A stretch of 5,371 nt of DNA, taken from NCBI GenBank assembly GCA_013694685.1, contig JACDBY010000387.1, positions 1-5,371 of the forward strand. Direction: 5' to 3'. The translations under genes were made by a program, and so were the position numbers. The DNA comes from Actinomycetota bacterium. Lineage in GTDB: Bacteria; Actinomycetota; Thermoleophilia; Gaiellales; Gaiellaceae. Below are positions 1-5,371 of the stretch, in pieces. Under the pieces are notes generated by a model. The model did no database searches, was not told where the DNA came from, and saw only the letters and a program-made list of their open reading frames with translations. Position 1 is the first letter of the stretch. Each line of letters starts with the position of its first letter.

Positions 1-502
1 CCACGTGTGCGCCGGCGGCGGCGAGGAGGAGCTCCTCGAGGTCGTCCGCGCGCGCGTCGGCAACCTCGTCGTAGAGGGGCGCTCGCGTCCGGTAGAGGGT
101 CTGGAAGGCCGCCTCGTCGCGTGCGAGCGGACGATCCGACCCCGAGGTTCGATGCCACGCGTCTTCCGCCTCGACGTCGAGGACGACGGTGAACGCACGA
201 CGCGCCAGCTCGCGCCGGGTCGACTCCGGGAGCACGGCACCCCCGCCGAGGGCGACGACCACCGGCTCGGCGCCACGGAGCGTGTCGGCGGCAGCCTGCT
301 CCTCGAGGGCCCGGAACGCGGCTTCTCCCTGCTCGTCGAAGAGCTCGGCGATCGACCTGCCGGCGCGCGATTCCACCTCGTGATCGAGATCGACGAACAC
401 GCGACCGAGCCGCTCCGCGACCTCGCGCCCGAGGCTCGACTTCCCCGCGCCCATGAAGCCCGCGAGGGCCAGGTGCCGCCCGAGGGCGTGCGACGGCCTC
501 AC
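1..502 (-). CDS. aroK: Shikimate kinase, partial (C-terminal part off the left edge; possibly AroK-AroB fusion)
   Basis: A cytosolic enzyme that phosphorylates shikimate with ATP to shikimate 3-phosphate, the fifth step of the shikimate pathway. The frame starts at GTG (502-500) and is open to the edge, giving 167 codons. Visible motifs are the Walker A loop GFMGAGKSS (residues 15-23, K21), the shikimate-binding VDLD (D38, D40), FR at 63-64, the GGG triplet at 86-88, the lid arginine in DRPL (R124), and the late arginine R140 in TRAPLYDEV. All key residues of the family are present. The GTG overlaps the stop codon of the upstream TIM-barrel gene as GTGA, and a GGAGG lies 7 bases before it, so translation is probably coupled. 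Shikimate kinases usually end near residue 165-180. Here the frame continues through an LLLAAAGAHV stretch that could begin a 3-dehydroquinate synthase domain, as in AroKB fusions, but the window ends too soon to tell. The kinase call is secure; the fusion is a guess. Confidence 0.94.
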   Translation of the reverse strand, partial: MRPSHALGRHLALAGFMGAGKSSLGREVAERLGRVFVDLDHEVESRAGRSIAELFDEQGEAAFRALEEQAAADTLRGAEPVVVALGGGAVLPESTRRELARRAFTVVLDVEAEDAWHRTSGSDRPLARDEAAFQTLYRTRAPLYDEVADARADDLEELLLAAAGAHV

Positions 503-1176
503 GGCTCCACCTCCGCGAGCTCGGCCTCGAGCAGCCACGGCACGCCGCCGCAGCGCTCGAGCAGCGGGGCGTAGAGAGTGAGGTCGGCGTCCGTCGTCGG
601 GCGATGAGCACCATCCGGCTCGATCCCCGAGACGTGGAGCTGCCGGAGCCTCCCCCCGTGCCGGTCGAGCAGGTCGTGCCCGAGTGCGAGGCTGGGGTCG
701 TTCGTCCGCACATGCGCGACGTCGAGGCAGAACGCGGCCTCGGGCAGCGCCCGGAAGATCTCGGACAGGTCGCGTGCGTCCCGCCCGAACCCCTTCGTGA
801 CGTCCATGTTCTCGAAGACGGCCCGCGAGCCGAGCTCGCGGATCCAGCCCTGTCCGCGGTAGATGTCCGGATGGAGGACGATGTCGTACGGGAGGTGACG
901 GACGAGCTCGACGATCGTCGCCGGGTCGGCGCGGACGTCATTCGCCGGTGCATGCACCGAGACGCGCTCAAATCCGTCGAGGGCGTCCGGGTCGTCGGCG
1001 AGTAGCCGGACGAGGCCCTCCAGCCGCTCGAGCCGGATCGCCGTCAGCTCGAGGGCTCGCCAACCCTCGCGGCGCGCGCGCTCGAGCGCCGACGGCCAGG
1101 TATCGCGTTCGGCGACGTACGCCCCGGTCGCGATCCCGAACCCCAGCGCAATGGCGGCCGCTAGCGAGGGCGCCAT
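499..1176 (-). CDS. TIM-barrel protein of the sugar-phosphate isomerase / AP endonuclease 2 superfamily, function unknown
   Basis: A 225-residue protein resembling the xylose isomerase-like TIM-barrel superfamily (AP_endonuc_2 type), which includes sugar epimerases, endonuclease IV and 3-dehydroshikimate dehydratases. Likely metal ligands lie at barrel-strand ends: E43 in LELTAI, H75 in VSVHAPA, H102 in VLHPD, E122 in FENMD, D152 and H155 in CLDVAH, H181 in LHVSG and E217 in LLEAEL. The E122/D152/H181/E217 set matches the usual divalent-metal site, so it is probably an active enzyme. It is shorter than the usual 250-300 residues. The ATG at 1176 lies within the end of aroC (16-base overlap) and has no clear ribosome site, so translation is probably coupled to aroC; the true start could be slightly downstream, since barrel-like sequence begins near residue 9. 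It ends in a 4-base overlap with aroK. The operon position suggests a link with aromatic precursor metabolism, for example a dehydroshikimate dehydratase-like activity. That is inference only, and the substrate is not recognisable from sequence. Confidence 0.85.
   Translation of the reverse strand: MAPSLAAAIALGFGIATGAYVAERDTWPSALERARREGWRALELTAIRLERLEGLVRLLADDPDALDGFERVSVHAPANDVRADPATIVELVRHLPYDIVLHPDIYRGQGWIRELGSRAVFENMDVTKGFGRDARDLSEIFRALPEAAFCLDVAHVRTNDPSLALGHDLLDRHGGRLRQLHVSGIEPDGAHRPTTDADLTLYAPLLERCGGVPWLLEAELAEVEP
510..514 (-). promoter_or_regulatory. Shine-Dalgarno site for aroK
   Basis: On the minus strand, GGAGG followed by TGGAGCC precedes the GTG start, a spacing of 7 bases. It lies inside the last codons of the TIM-barrel gene. 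It fixes the GTG at 502 as the kinase start and argues that aroK has its own ribosome entry as well as coupling through the 4-base overlap. Confidence 0.7.
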
Positions 1177-2258
1177 CGCGCGGAGATGCGCTCGAGGTAG
1201 TGCCGCTTCGCGGCGAGAAGGTCGTCGAGCGAGTCCCCGCCGAGCTTCTCGAGCGCGGCGCGCGCCAGCTCGAAGGCAACCGTGGCCTCCGCGACGACTG
1301 CGAGCGCCTCCACGGCCTGGACATCAGACCGCTCGACCAGCGCCTGGGTAGCCTCGCCCGTCGCGAGGTCGACCGAGTCGAGCGGGCGCATCAGTGTCGG
1401 CAGCGGCTTCATCGCCGCGCGGACGACGAGCGGCTCGCCGTTCGTGATGCCGGCCTCGAGGCCTCCGGCTCGGTTCGTCCGCCGCTCGAGGCCCGGGTCG
1501 ATCTCGTCGTGGGCCTCGGTCCCCCGCCGGCGGGCCAGCGCGAAGCCGTCCCCCACTTCCACGCCCTTCACCGCCTGGACGCCCATGAGCGCGGCGGCGA
1601 GCCGCCCGTCGAGGCGATCGCTCTTCTCGGCGTAGGACCCGAGGCCCGGCATCACGCCCGTAGCCGTGACCTCGACGACGCCGCCGAGCGTGTGGCGCTC
1701 CTTGCGCGCCTCGTCGGTTGCAGCCCTCATCGCCTCGTCGGTCGTCTCGCCGCCGATCTCGACCGGGCGGCCCTCGACGACGATCCCGAGCTCGCGCAGA
1801 AGCGCCTTCGCGACCGACCCGGCCGCGACGTGGACGGCGGTGTGCCGGGCGCTCGCGCGCTCGAGCGCGTTCCGGACGTCGTCGTGACCGAACTTGAGGA
1901 CACCGGCGAGATCGGCGTGGCCGGGACGGGGCAGCGTTACCGGCTTCGCGCCCTTCCCCGAGGGGTCTCCGTCAGGCGGCCAGGGGCTCATCCCCCACGT
2001 CCAGTTCGCGTGATCGCGGTTCCGGACGACCAGGGCGAGCGGCGTCCCGAGTGTGAGCCCATGACGCAGCCCGGCGAGCACCTCGACCTCGTCCGACTCG
2101 AGCTTCTGTCGTGGGCTCCGACCGTATCCCTGCTGCCTGCGTCGCAGGTCGGCGTCGATCATCTCCTTGTCGAGCGCGAGACCGGCGGGCAGCCCGGTCA
2201 CGATCGCGACGAGCGCCGGTCCGTGCGACTCCCCCGCGGTCACGAGCCCGAGCGCCAT
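1161..2258 (-). CDS. aroC: Chorismate synthase
   Basis: Catalyses the last shikimate pathway step, 5-enolpyruvylshikimate 3-phosphate to chorismate, using reduced FMN; a cytosolic homotetramer in the family. The 365-residue length is normal and the protein looks complete. The N-terminal signature is TAGESHGPAL with catalytic H12. The second catalytic histidine is H83 in RNRDHANW. The RPGHADLAGVLKFGHDD and LERASARHTA blocks follow at 111-141, the GGLEAGITNGEPLVVR FMN region at 265-280, and the late acidic residue D312 in ERSDVQAV. The position equivalent to cysteine in the common RSDVCAVPA block is Q314, the proline is E317, and the glutamate of the usual RASARETA block is H139; the catalytic residues themselves are kept. 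The ATG at 2258 is supported because homologous sequence begins within the first few residues. It is the first gene of the visible minus-strand operon, divergent from vapB, and its end overlaps the TIM-barrel gene by 16 bases. Confidence 0.97.
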   Translation of the reverse strand: MALGLVTAGESHGPALVAIVTGLPAGLALDKEMIDADLRRRQQGYGRSPRQKLESDEVEVLAGLRHGLTLGTPLALVVRNRDHANWTWGMSPWPPDGDPSGKGAKPVTLPRPGHADLAGVLKFGHDDVRNALERASARHTAVHVAAGSVAKALLRELGIVVEGRPVEIGGETTDEAMRAATDEARKERHTLGGVVEVTATGVMPGLGSYAEKSDRLDGRLAAALMGVQAVKGVEVGDGFALARRRGTEAHDEIDPGLERRTNRAGGLEAGITNGEPLVVRAAMKPLPTLMRPLDSVDLATGEATQALVERSDVQAVEALAVVAEATVAFELARAALEKLGGDSLDDLLAAKRHYLERISARWRPR

Positions 2259-2264
2259 CCGCCG

Positions 2265-2270
2265 ATCCTA
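2265..2270 (-). promoter_or_regulatory. aroC: Possible -10 box (or AGGA ribosome site) for aroC
   Basis: On the minus strand TAGGAT ends 6 bases before the aroC ATG. It matches TATAAT at 4 of 6 positions and would place transcription start at or near the ATG, giving a leaderless message. The same bases contain AGGA at a spacing of 7, which could serve as a weak Shine-Dalgarno site instead. No convincing -35 hexamer is seen 16-18 bases upstream. Confidence 0.3.
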
Positions 2271-2353
2271 CGTCCGGGGCGTGGCTTCAGCCGCGCCCTG
2301 AGCTCACTCGCGCAGCCACACCTTTGTGCGACGGCGTGTGTAAGCTCCTGCAC

Positions 2354-2554
2354 ATGGCTACGAATCTCGCGATCGATCCCGCCCTGCTCGAGCGAGCGCT
2401 TGCGCTCGGTGGCGAGAAGACGAAGAAGGCGACAGTGACGAAGGCGCTCGAGGAGTTCGTCGCGCGACGCGAACAGGCCACGTTGCTCGAGCTGTTCAGC
2501 GCGTTCGAGTGGAATCCGGAGTTCGACTACAAGGCCGAGCGCTCCCGTCGTTGA
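2354..2554 (+). CDS. vapB: VapB-type antitoxin
   Basis: A 66-residue protein that would neutralise the adjacent PIN-domain toxin and repress its own operon. The N-terminus shows a short strand (TNLAID), a helix (PALLERALALGG) and a second helix (KKATVTKALEEFVARREQ), the layout of a ribbon-helix-helix DNA-binding domain as in the DUF2191/VapB group. The C-terminal segment from about residue 44 (LLELFSAFEWNPEFDYKAE) is the expected toxin-binding tail, with aromatic and acidic residues. The start is the ATG at 2354, where antitoxin-like sequence begins; the same frame is open further upstream, but that stretch is arginine-rich and lies antisense to aroC. No Shine-Dalgarno precedes the ATG, so the message may be leaderless. 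The stop codon is 2 bases before the vapC ATG. Symbol assigned by family and pairing; the numbered VapB subtype cannot be told. Confidence 0.85.
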   Translation: MATNLAIDPALLERALALGGEKTKKATVTKALEEFVARREQATLLELFSAFEWNPEFDYKAERSRR

Positions 2555-2556
2555 CC

Positions 2557-2949
2557 ATGTTCGTGGACACGAGTGTGTGGTCGCTCGCGCTGCGACGCGA
2601 CCGACCCGGGCCTCTGCCGGAGGTCGCCGAGCTGCAGCGCGCTCTTGAGCGCGGTGAGCCGGTCGTGACCACCGGCCTCGTGCTGCAGGAGCTCATCCAG
2701 GGCTTCGACGGGGCCAGAGATCAGATCGTCGCACGCTTCACGCTCCTGCCGTTTCTCGTGCCCGAGCGAGACGACCACGTCGACGCGGCGGATCTCCGGA
2801 CCTCGTGCCGTCGCCGCGGCGTGCAGGTCGGAACGATCGACGCGTTGCTGGCTGCGTTGTGCATCCGCTACGAGCTCACGTTGCTCACGACCGATCGGGA
2901 CTTCTCGCGTGTCGCGGAGCACGAGCCGCTCAGACTATGGGGCGTGTGA
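2557..2949 (+). CDS. vapC: VapC-type PIN-domain ribonuclease toxin
   Basis: A 130-residue PIN-domain protein, the normal length for VapC toxins, which are Mg2+-dependent endoribonucleases that cut tRNA or rRNA and slow growth when the antitoxin is lost. The four acidic metal-binding residues are all visible: D4 in MFVDTS, E45 in LVLQELIQG, D95 in VGTIDALLAAL and D113 in LLTTDRDF. The toxin therefore looks intact and catalytically competent. The ATG at 2557 starts 2 bases after the vapB stop, with no good ribosome site of its own, as expected for translation coupled to the antitoxin. The last 20 bases overlap the 3' end of the convergent VOC gene. The RNA target cannot be inferred from sequence. 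Confidence 0.92.
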   Translation: MFVDTSVWSLALRRDRPGPLPEVAELQRALERGEPVVTTGLVLQELIQGFDGARDQIVARFTLLPFLVPERDDHVDAADLRTSCRRRGVQVGTIDALLAALCIRYELTLLTTDRDFSRVAEHEPLRLWGV

Positions 2950-3313
2950 CACGCGGCGCGAAGAGCTCGATCGGGTTGCCGGAGGGATCCTCGATCAGCA
3001 CCTGCGTGCCGCCAGGCCCGCTCAACGGCTCGTTCCTGAAGCGGACGCCGGCGGATCTCAGCCGGTCGGCGAACGCGTCGACGTCGTCGACCTCGAGCAC
3101 GAGGCGGTTCCAGCCACCCGGCGCGGGCACCGAGCCGTCCGGCATCGGCCTGGCAGCGGAGGTCTGGGGACCGCTCAGCCAGAGCTCGAGACCGTCACGC
3201 TCGACGATCGCAAACGGTGGCCCCATCCTCGCCGAGAGCGTGAATCCGAGCCGCTCGACGTAGAAGGCGACTGCTTCGTCCACGTCGGCGACGAGGTAGC
3301 GGATCGTGGGCAC
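2930..3313 (-). CDS. VOC superfamily (glyoxalase / bleomycin-resistance fold) protein
   Basis: A 127-residue single-module vicinal-oxygen-chelate protein. The two beta-alpha-beta-beta-beta repeats are seen as IRYLVADVDEAVAFYVERLGF (residues 4-24) with strands FAIVERDGLELWLSG (34-48), then NRLVLEVDDVDAFADRL (69-85) with a final LIEDPSGNPIELFAP (106-120), a hallmark C-terminal block. E116 in IELF fits the usual last metal ligand, but the N-terminal histidine or glutamate of metal-dependent glyoxalases is replaced by hydrophobic residues near position 8, so a full metal site is doubtful. It could be a binding protein or an enzyme of unknown substrate. The start is GTG at 3313, just where the fold begins; an ATG a few bases upstream is out of frame. 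Its 3' end overlaps vapC by 20 bases in convergent orientation. Confidence 0.88.
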   Translation of the reverse strand: MPTIRYLVADVDEAVAFYVERLGFTLSARMGPPFAIVERDGLELWLSGPQTSAARPMPDGSVPAPGGWNRLVLEVDDVDAFADRLRSAGVRFRNEPLSGPGGTQVLIEDPSGNPIELFAPRVTRPIV

Positions 3314-3517
3314 GCGGACATCGTACGAGGCGTCGCTCCGTTCGTTGTACTCTGCCGCTGCGCGATCCTGCGCGACGACCGGTGAGGAGGGGAGCTGCGA
3401 GATGACCTATTCGACGAGCGCCAGGCAGCTCCCGGCCGGCCGTCCCCGCGGCTGACGCGGACTGCGCGGCGCTTGCTCGCGGGCTTCCGCGAGCCACGCC
3501 ATCGATCAGGAGCTGAC
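3314..3517. other. Intergenic region between divergent VOC and cupin-hydrolase genes
   Basis: This 204-base region should hold the promoters of both divergent genes, but no clear -35/-10 pair is seen. On the plus strand a strong GAGGAGGGG (3384-3392) lies 9 bases before an ATG at 3402 that opens a 17-codon frame ending at 3455 (MTYSTSARQLPAGRPRG), which could be a leader peptide or a chance frame. A perfect 8-bp GC-rich inverted repeat (3475-3482 with 3487-3494, loop GCTT) lies 23 bases before the cupin-hydrolase start and could fold in its 5' leader. There is no T-run after it, so it is not a classic terminator. Confidence 0.4.
3508..3512 (+). promoter_or_regulatory. Shine-Dalgarno site deciding the start of the cupin-hydrolase gene
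   Basis: AGGAG ends 5 bases before the ATG at 3518. The frame is also open upstream to a TTG at 3473, but that codon lies next to the 8-bp hairpin, lacks a ribosome site and would add an unconserved-looking tail. The ATG at 3518 is therefore preferred. Confidence 0.7.
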
Positions 3518-4927
3518 ATGAGAGATCCGTCCGACGGGCTCGGCGCTCGTCACGTTCGCCTCGCCGACCTGCCACGCGCAGAGATCGGCGACCACATCTG
3601 GTATCCACTCCGCCGCGCACTCGACGCGACGGGCTTCGGCGTCGGCGCCTACAGCGCGGCGAGGGCGGGCGACGTGCTTGTCGGCGTCCACGACGAGACC
3701 GGCTCGAGCTCGAACCGGCACGAGGAGCTGTACGTGGTTCTGCACGGCAGGGCGCTCGTCGACCTCGACGGCCGCGAGCTCGAGCTCGGTCCCGAGGAGT
3801 TCCTGCTCGTCGAGCCCGAGACGAGGCGAGGCTTCCGGGCGCTCGCCGACTCGACGAGCGTGCTCGTCATCGGCGGAGCGCAGGGCACGGTGAGCGCCGC
3901 CCCCTATGAACACTGGTACACCGCGCTCACGACCGACGACCCGGCCGAGTCGGCCGAGATCGCCTCGGCGGGGCTCGCCGACTTCCCCACCCACGGGCAG
4001 CTGAACTATCAGCTCGCGTGCTTCCGGGCGCTCGCCGGGGAGACGGCGATCGCAGCACGCCACCTGCGACAGGCGGTCACCTCCGACGAGAGAGCGTGGG
4101 AGTGGCTCGGCGACGACGCCGACCTCGACGCGCTTCGCTCCGTCCCCGGCGCGGTGCCGACGAAGACGACCGTCGGCCCGCTCCACGTCGAGCGGGCCGC
4201 GGGCGGCCGGCCGGTCGTCCTCCTCCACGCGGGCATTGCCGACAGCCGCATGTGGGATCCGCAGTGGGTCGAGTGGCCCTCGCGCTTCGACGTCGTGCGC
4301 CTCGACCTCCGTGGCTTCGGTCGCTCGGGTCGTCCTGAGGGCTCGTTCTCGCACGCCGCCGACGTGCTCGCGGTGCTCGACGCGCTCGAGCTCGAGCGAC
4401 CGGTTCTCCTGGGCGCGTCGTTCGGGGCGGGAATCGCGCTCGACCTCGCCGCCGCTCATCCCGACCGGGTTTCCGGTCTCGTGCTGGCCGGAGCGGGTCT
4501 TCCCGACCACGAGTGGTCGGCCGAGCTGGAGGCCTTCGACGAGACGGCGGAAGCTGCGCTCGCGGAGGGCGACCTCGACCGAGCGACCGACCTGAACGTC
4601 GAGTTCTGGCTCGCGGGAGCAACCGAGGCGGTGCGCGAAGCCATACGCGAGCAGCAGCGACACGCATTCGACCTCCAGGTCGGAAGCGACGCCGAGGTCT
4701 CTCGCCTCGCAGACGATCACGCCGCACGCCTGGCGACGATCGACCTCCCCGCGCTCGTCGTCGTGGGCGAGACCGACCACGCGGACTTCCGGACGATCGC
4801 CGCCCGCCTCGCAGACGAGCTTCCGAACGCTCGCCTGGCGACGATCCCCGCCGCGGGACACCTCCCCAGCCTCGAGCAGCCGGCTGCGTTCGACGCCGTC
4901 GTGCGTCCTTTCCTCGACGCCGCGTAG
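3518..4927 (+). CDS. Cupin - TPR-like - alpha/beta hydrolase fusion protein
   Basis: A 469-residue, probably cytosolic protein (no signal peptide or membrane segment) with three parts. Residues about 35-125 form a cupin barrel: HEELYVVLHGRALVDLDG (68-85) matches cupin motif 1, and LGPEEFLLVEPETRRGF (90-106) matches motif 2 with the usual histidine replaced by arginine, so metal binding is uncertain. Residues about 130-210 are helical and TPR-like (NYQLACFRALAGETAIAARH, then DDADLDALRSVPG), an arrangement known from stand-alone actinobacterial cupin proteins. Residues about 217-469 are an alpha/beta hydrolase: oxyanion region LLHAGIADSRMWDPQW (235-250), nucleophile elbow GASFGAG with S301, probable acid D420 in GETDHADF, and H448 in AAGHLPSLEQP. 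The catalytic triad looks complete, so it is likely an active esterase, lactonase or C-C hydrolase of unknown substrate. The cupin may sense or bind a ligand. The frame is continuous across the junctions, so the fusion is read directly from sequence. The specific reaction cannot be named. Confidence 0.9.
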   Translation: MRDPSDGLGARHVRLADLPRAEIGDHIWYPLRRALDATGFGVGAYSAARAGDVLVGVHDETGSSSNRHEELYVVLHGRALVDLDGRELELGPEEFLLVEPETRRGFRALADSTSVLVIGGAQGTVSAAPYEHWYTALTTDDPAESAEIASAGLADFPTHGQLNYQLACFRALAGETAIAARHLRQAVTSDERAWEWLGDDADLDALRSVPGAVPTKTTVGPLHVERAAGGRPVVLLHAGIADSRMWDPQWVEWPSRFDVVRLDLRGFGRSGRPEGSFSHAADVLAVLDALELERPVLLGASFGAGIALDLAAAHPDRVSGLVLAGAGLPDHEWSAELEAFDETAEAALAEGDLDRATDLNVEFWLAGATEAVREAIREQQRHAFDLQVGSDAEVSRLADDHAARLATIDLPALVVVGETDHADFRTIAARLADELPNARLATIPAAGHLPSLEQPAAFDAVVRPFLDAA

Positions 4928-4939
4928 AACCGTTGGCTC

Positions 4940-4980
4940 GTGACAGTCTGTTGCAAGCGAGGCTTGCAACAGACTGTTAC
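4940..4980. repeat. Long near-perfect palindrome (19-bp stem, 3-base loop)
   Basis: The left arm 4943-4958 (ACAGTCTGTTGCAAGC) and right arm 4962-4977 are exact reverse complements over 16 bp around a GAG loop (4959-4961). A G.T pair and two more Watson-Crick pairs extend the stem to 4940/4980. The arms are about 50% GC, well below the surrounding sequence. It begins 12 bases after the cupin-hydrolase stop codon, so it may end or stabilise that transcript, but there is no T-run after it on the plus strand. It could also be a member of a dispersed palindromic repeat family. The structure is seen directly; its role is open. Confidence 0.85.
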
Positions 4981-5126
4981 AAGCTGAGGGGCGTGGAGCT
5001 GCCTGTGATCGAGGGTCAGGGCAGTGCCTCGGAAGCTCGGCCAGACCCGAACCCGCGCATGGCCTGTACGCATGCTGGCCCGTGACGTGCCCGATTCGAG
5101 ACGCAGACAGCGCCGGATACTCTGAT
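4981..5126. other. Intergenic region before the acetyltransferase gene
   Basis: About 146 bases with no supported gene. It should hold the promoter of the downstream plus-strand gene. A TACTCT at 5118-5123 resembles a -10 box but lies only 3 bases before the preferred GTG start and has no recognisable -35 partner, so it is weak. No other repeat or RNA structure stands out. Confidence 0.3.
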
Positions 5127-5371
5127 GTGCCCTTGGCTGCGCCCGCTGCTCGATCGCAGTTCGTCTCAGATGGTGTCACGTATCGCTGGCGTGGCCGGCT
5201 GAGCGACGCAGAGATGGTCGAGCTCGTCAATGCTCACGGCGGCAACGCGGAGGCAGGCTGGTGGGATCGCATCCGGCCCCACAGCCTTGGCTGGGTCACC
5301 GCCCGCGACGTCGGCGGGCGTCCCATCGGGTTCGTCAACGTCGTCTCCGACGGCGGAGACCACGCCTTCCT
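5127..5371 (+). CDS. Probable GNAT-family N-acetyltransferase, N-terminal part (runs off the right edge)
   Basis: Eighty-one codons are visible, with an open frame at the edge. From about residue 18 the sequence reads YRWRGRLSDAEMVELVNAHG, then WWDRIRPHSLGWVTARD and GRPIGFVNVVSDGGDHAFL. This fits the first strand and helices of a GNAT acyltransferase followed by the paired central strands (GWVTARD, then PIGFVNVVSDG) that lead into the acetyl-CoA-binding motif. That motif (R/Q-x-x-G-x-G/A) would lie just beyond the window, so the call rests on the N-terminal pattern only. The start is uncertain: GTG at 5127 is preferred, GTG at 5082 and ATG at 5214 are in the same frame, and none has a good Shine-Dalgarno. 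The ATG at 5125 is out of frame and its reading frame stops early. The substrate is unknown. Confidence 0.75.
   Translation, partial: MPLAAPAARSQFVSDGVTYRWRGRLSDAEMVELVNAHGGNAEAGWWDRIRPHSLGWVTARDVGGRPIGFVNVVSDGGDHAF

Noticed and set aside
5..574. Plus-strand open frame opposite aroK
   Set aside because: The minus strand encodes an unmistakable shikimate kinase with Walker A and GGG motifs, while the plus frame has no recognisable features.
948..2438. Long plus-strand open frame of 496 codons opposite aroC
   Set aside because: Arginine-rich, motif-free antisense shadow of the clearly conserved chorismate synthase; it also runs into vapB in another frame.
3475..3494. 8-bp hairpin considered as a rho-independent terminator
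   Set aside because: No T-run follows on either strand and it lies upstream of a start codon rather than after a gene end on the plus strand; kept only as a possible leader structure.
5056..5080. Short inverted words (GCATG ... CATGC, and repeated GGCC) before the acetyltransferase gene
   Set aside because: Five-base arms with a nine-base loop are expected by chance in GC-rich DNA.
3506..5230. Long open frame of 574 codons on the minus strand opposite the cupin-hydrolase gene
   Set aside because: Its translation is rich in R, E, V and G without domain motifs and runs antisense through the hydrolase and the palindrome. Long antisense frames are common in high-GC DNA, and the plus-strand protein has clear catalytic motifs.
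1..5371. Very frequent CTCGAG / GAGCTCG-like words throughout
   Set aside because: These follow from the favoured Leu (CTC) and Glu (GAG) codons in a high-GC genome, and they show no regular spacing.

Overview
The window is GC-rich, with codons strongly favouring G/C in the third position (CTC, GTC, GAG, GAC, GCG) and little non-coding space. Together with the gene content this suggests a high-GC actinobacterium, possibly Thermoleophilia (Gaiellales or Solirubrobacterales). That placement is inferred from composition and family resemblance, not from a marker gene.

Left half, minus strand (1-2258): a compact aromatic amino acid operon read right to left. Chorismate synthase (aroC, 2258 to 1161) comes first. 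It overlaps by 16 bases a small TIM-barrel protein of the sugar-phosphate isomerase / AP endonuclease 2 superfamily (1176 to 499). That gene overlaps by 4 bases (GTGA) shikimate kinase (aroK, 502 to beyond the left edge). AroC and AroK are the last and the fifth of the seven shikimate pathway steps. The TIM-barrel gene sits between them and is not a standard member of the pathway. The kinase reading frame is still open at the edge, so it may be an AroK-AroB fusion.

Middle (2354-3313): a type II toxin-antitoxin pair of VapBC type on the plus strand (vapB 2354-2554, vapC 2557-2949). It is divergent from aroC across a short 95-base gap and overlaps tail-to-tail with a minus-strand VOC/glyoxalase-fold protein (3313 to 2930).

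Right half, plus strand (3314-5371): a 204-base gap is followed by a 469-residue three-part protein (3518-4927) made of a cupin, a TPR-like helical segment and an alpha/beta hydrolase. After it comes a gap with a striking 19-bp-stem palindrome (4940-4980). The last feature is the start of a probable GNAT acetyltransferase (5127 to beyond the right edge).

No rRNA, tRNA, CRISPR array, insertion sequence or prophage gene is visible. There is no clear evidence of a new multi-gene system. The points most worth following are the TIM-barrel enzyme inside the aro operon, the cupin-TPR-hydrolase fusion, and the long palindrome, which may belong to a dispersed repeat family.
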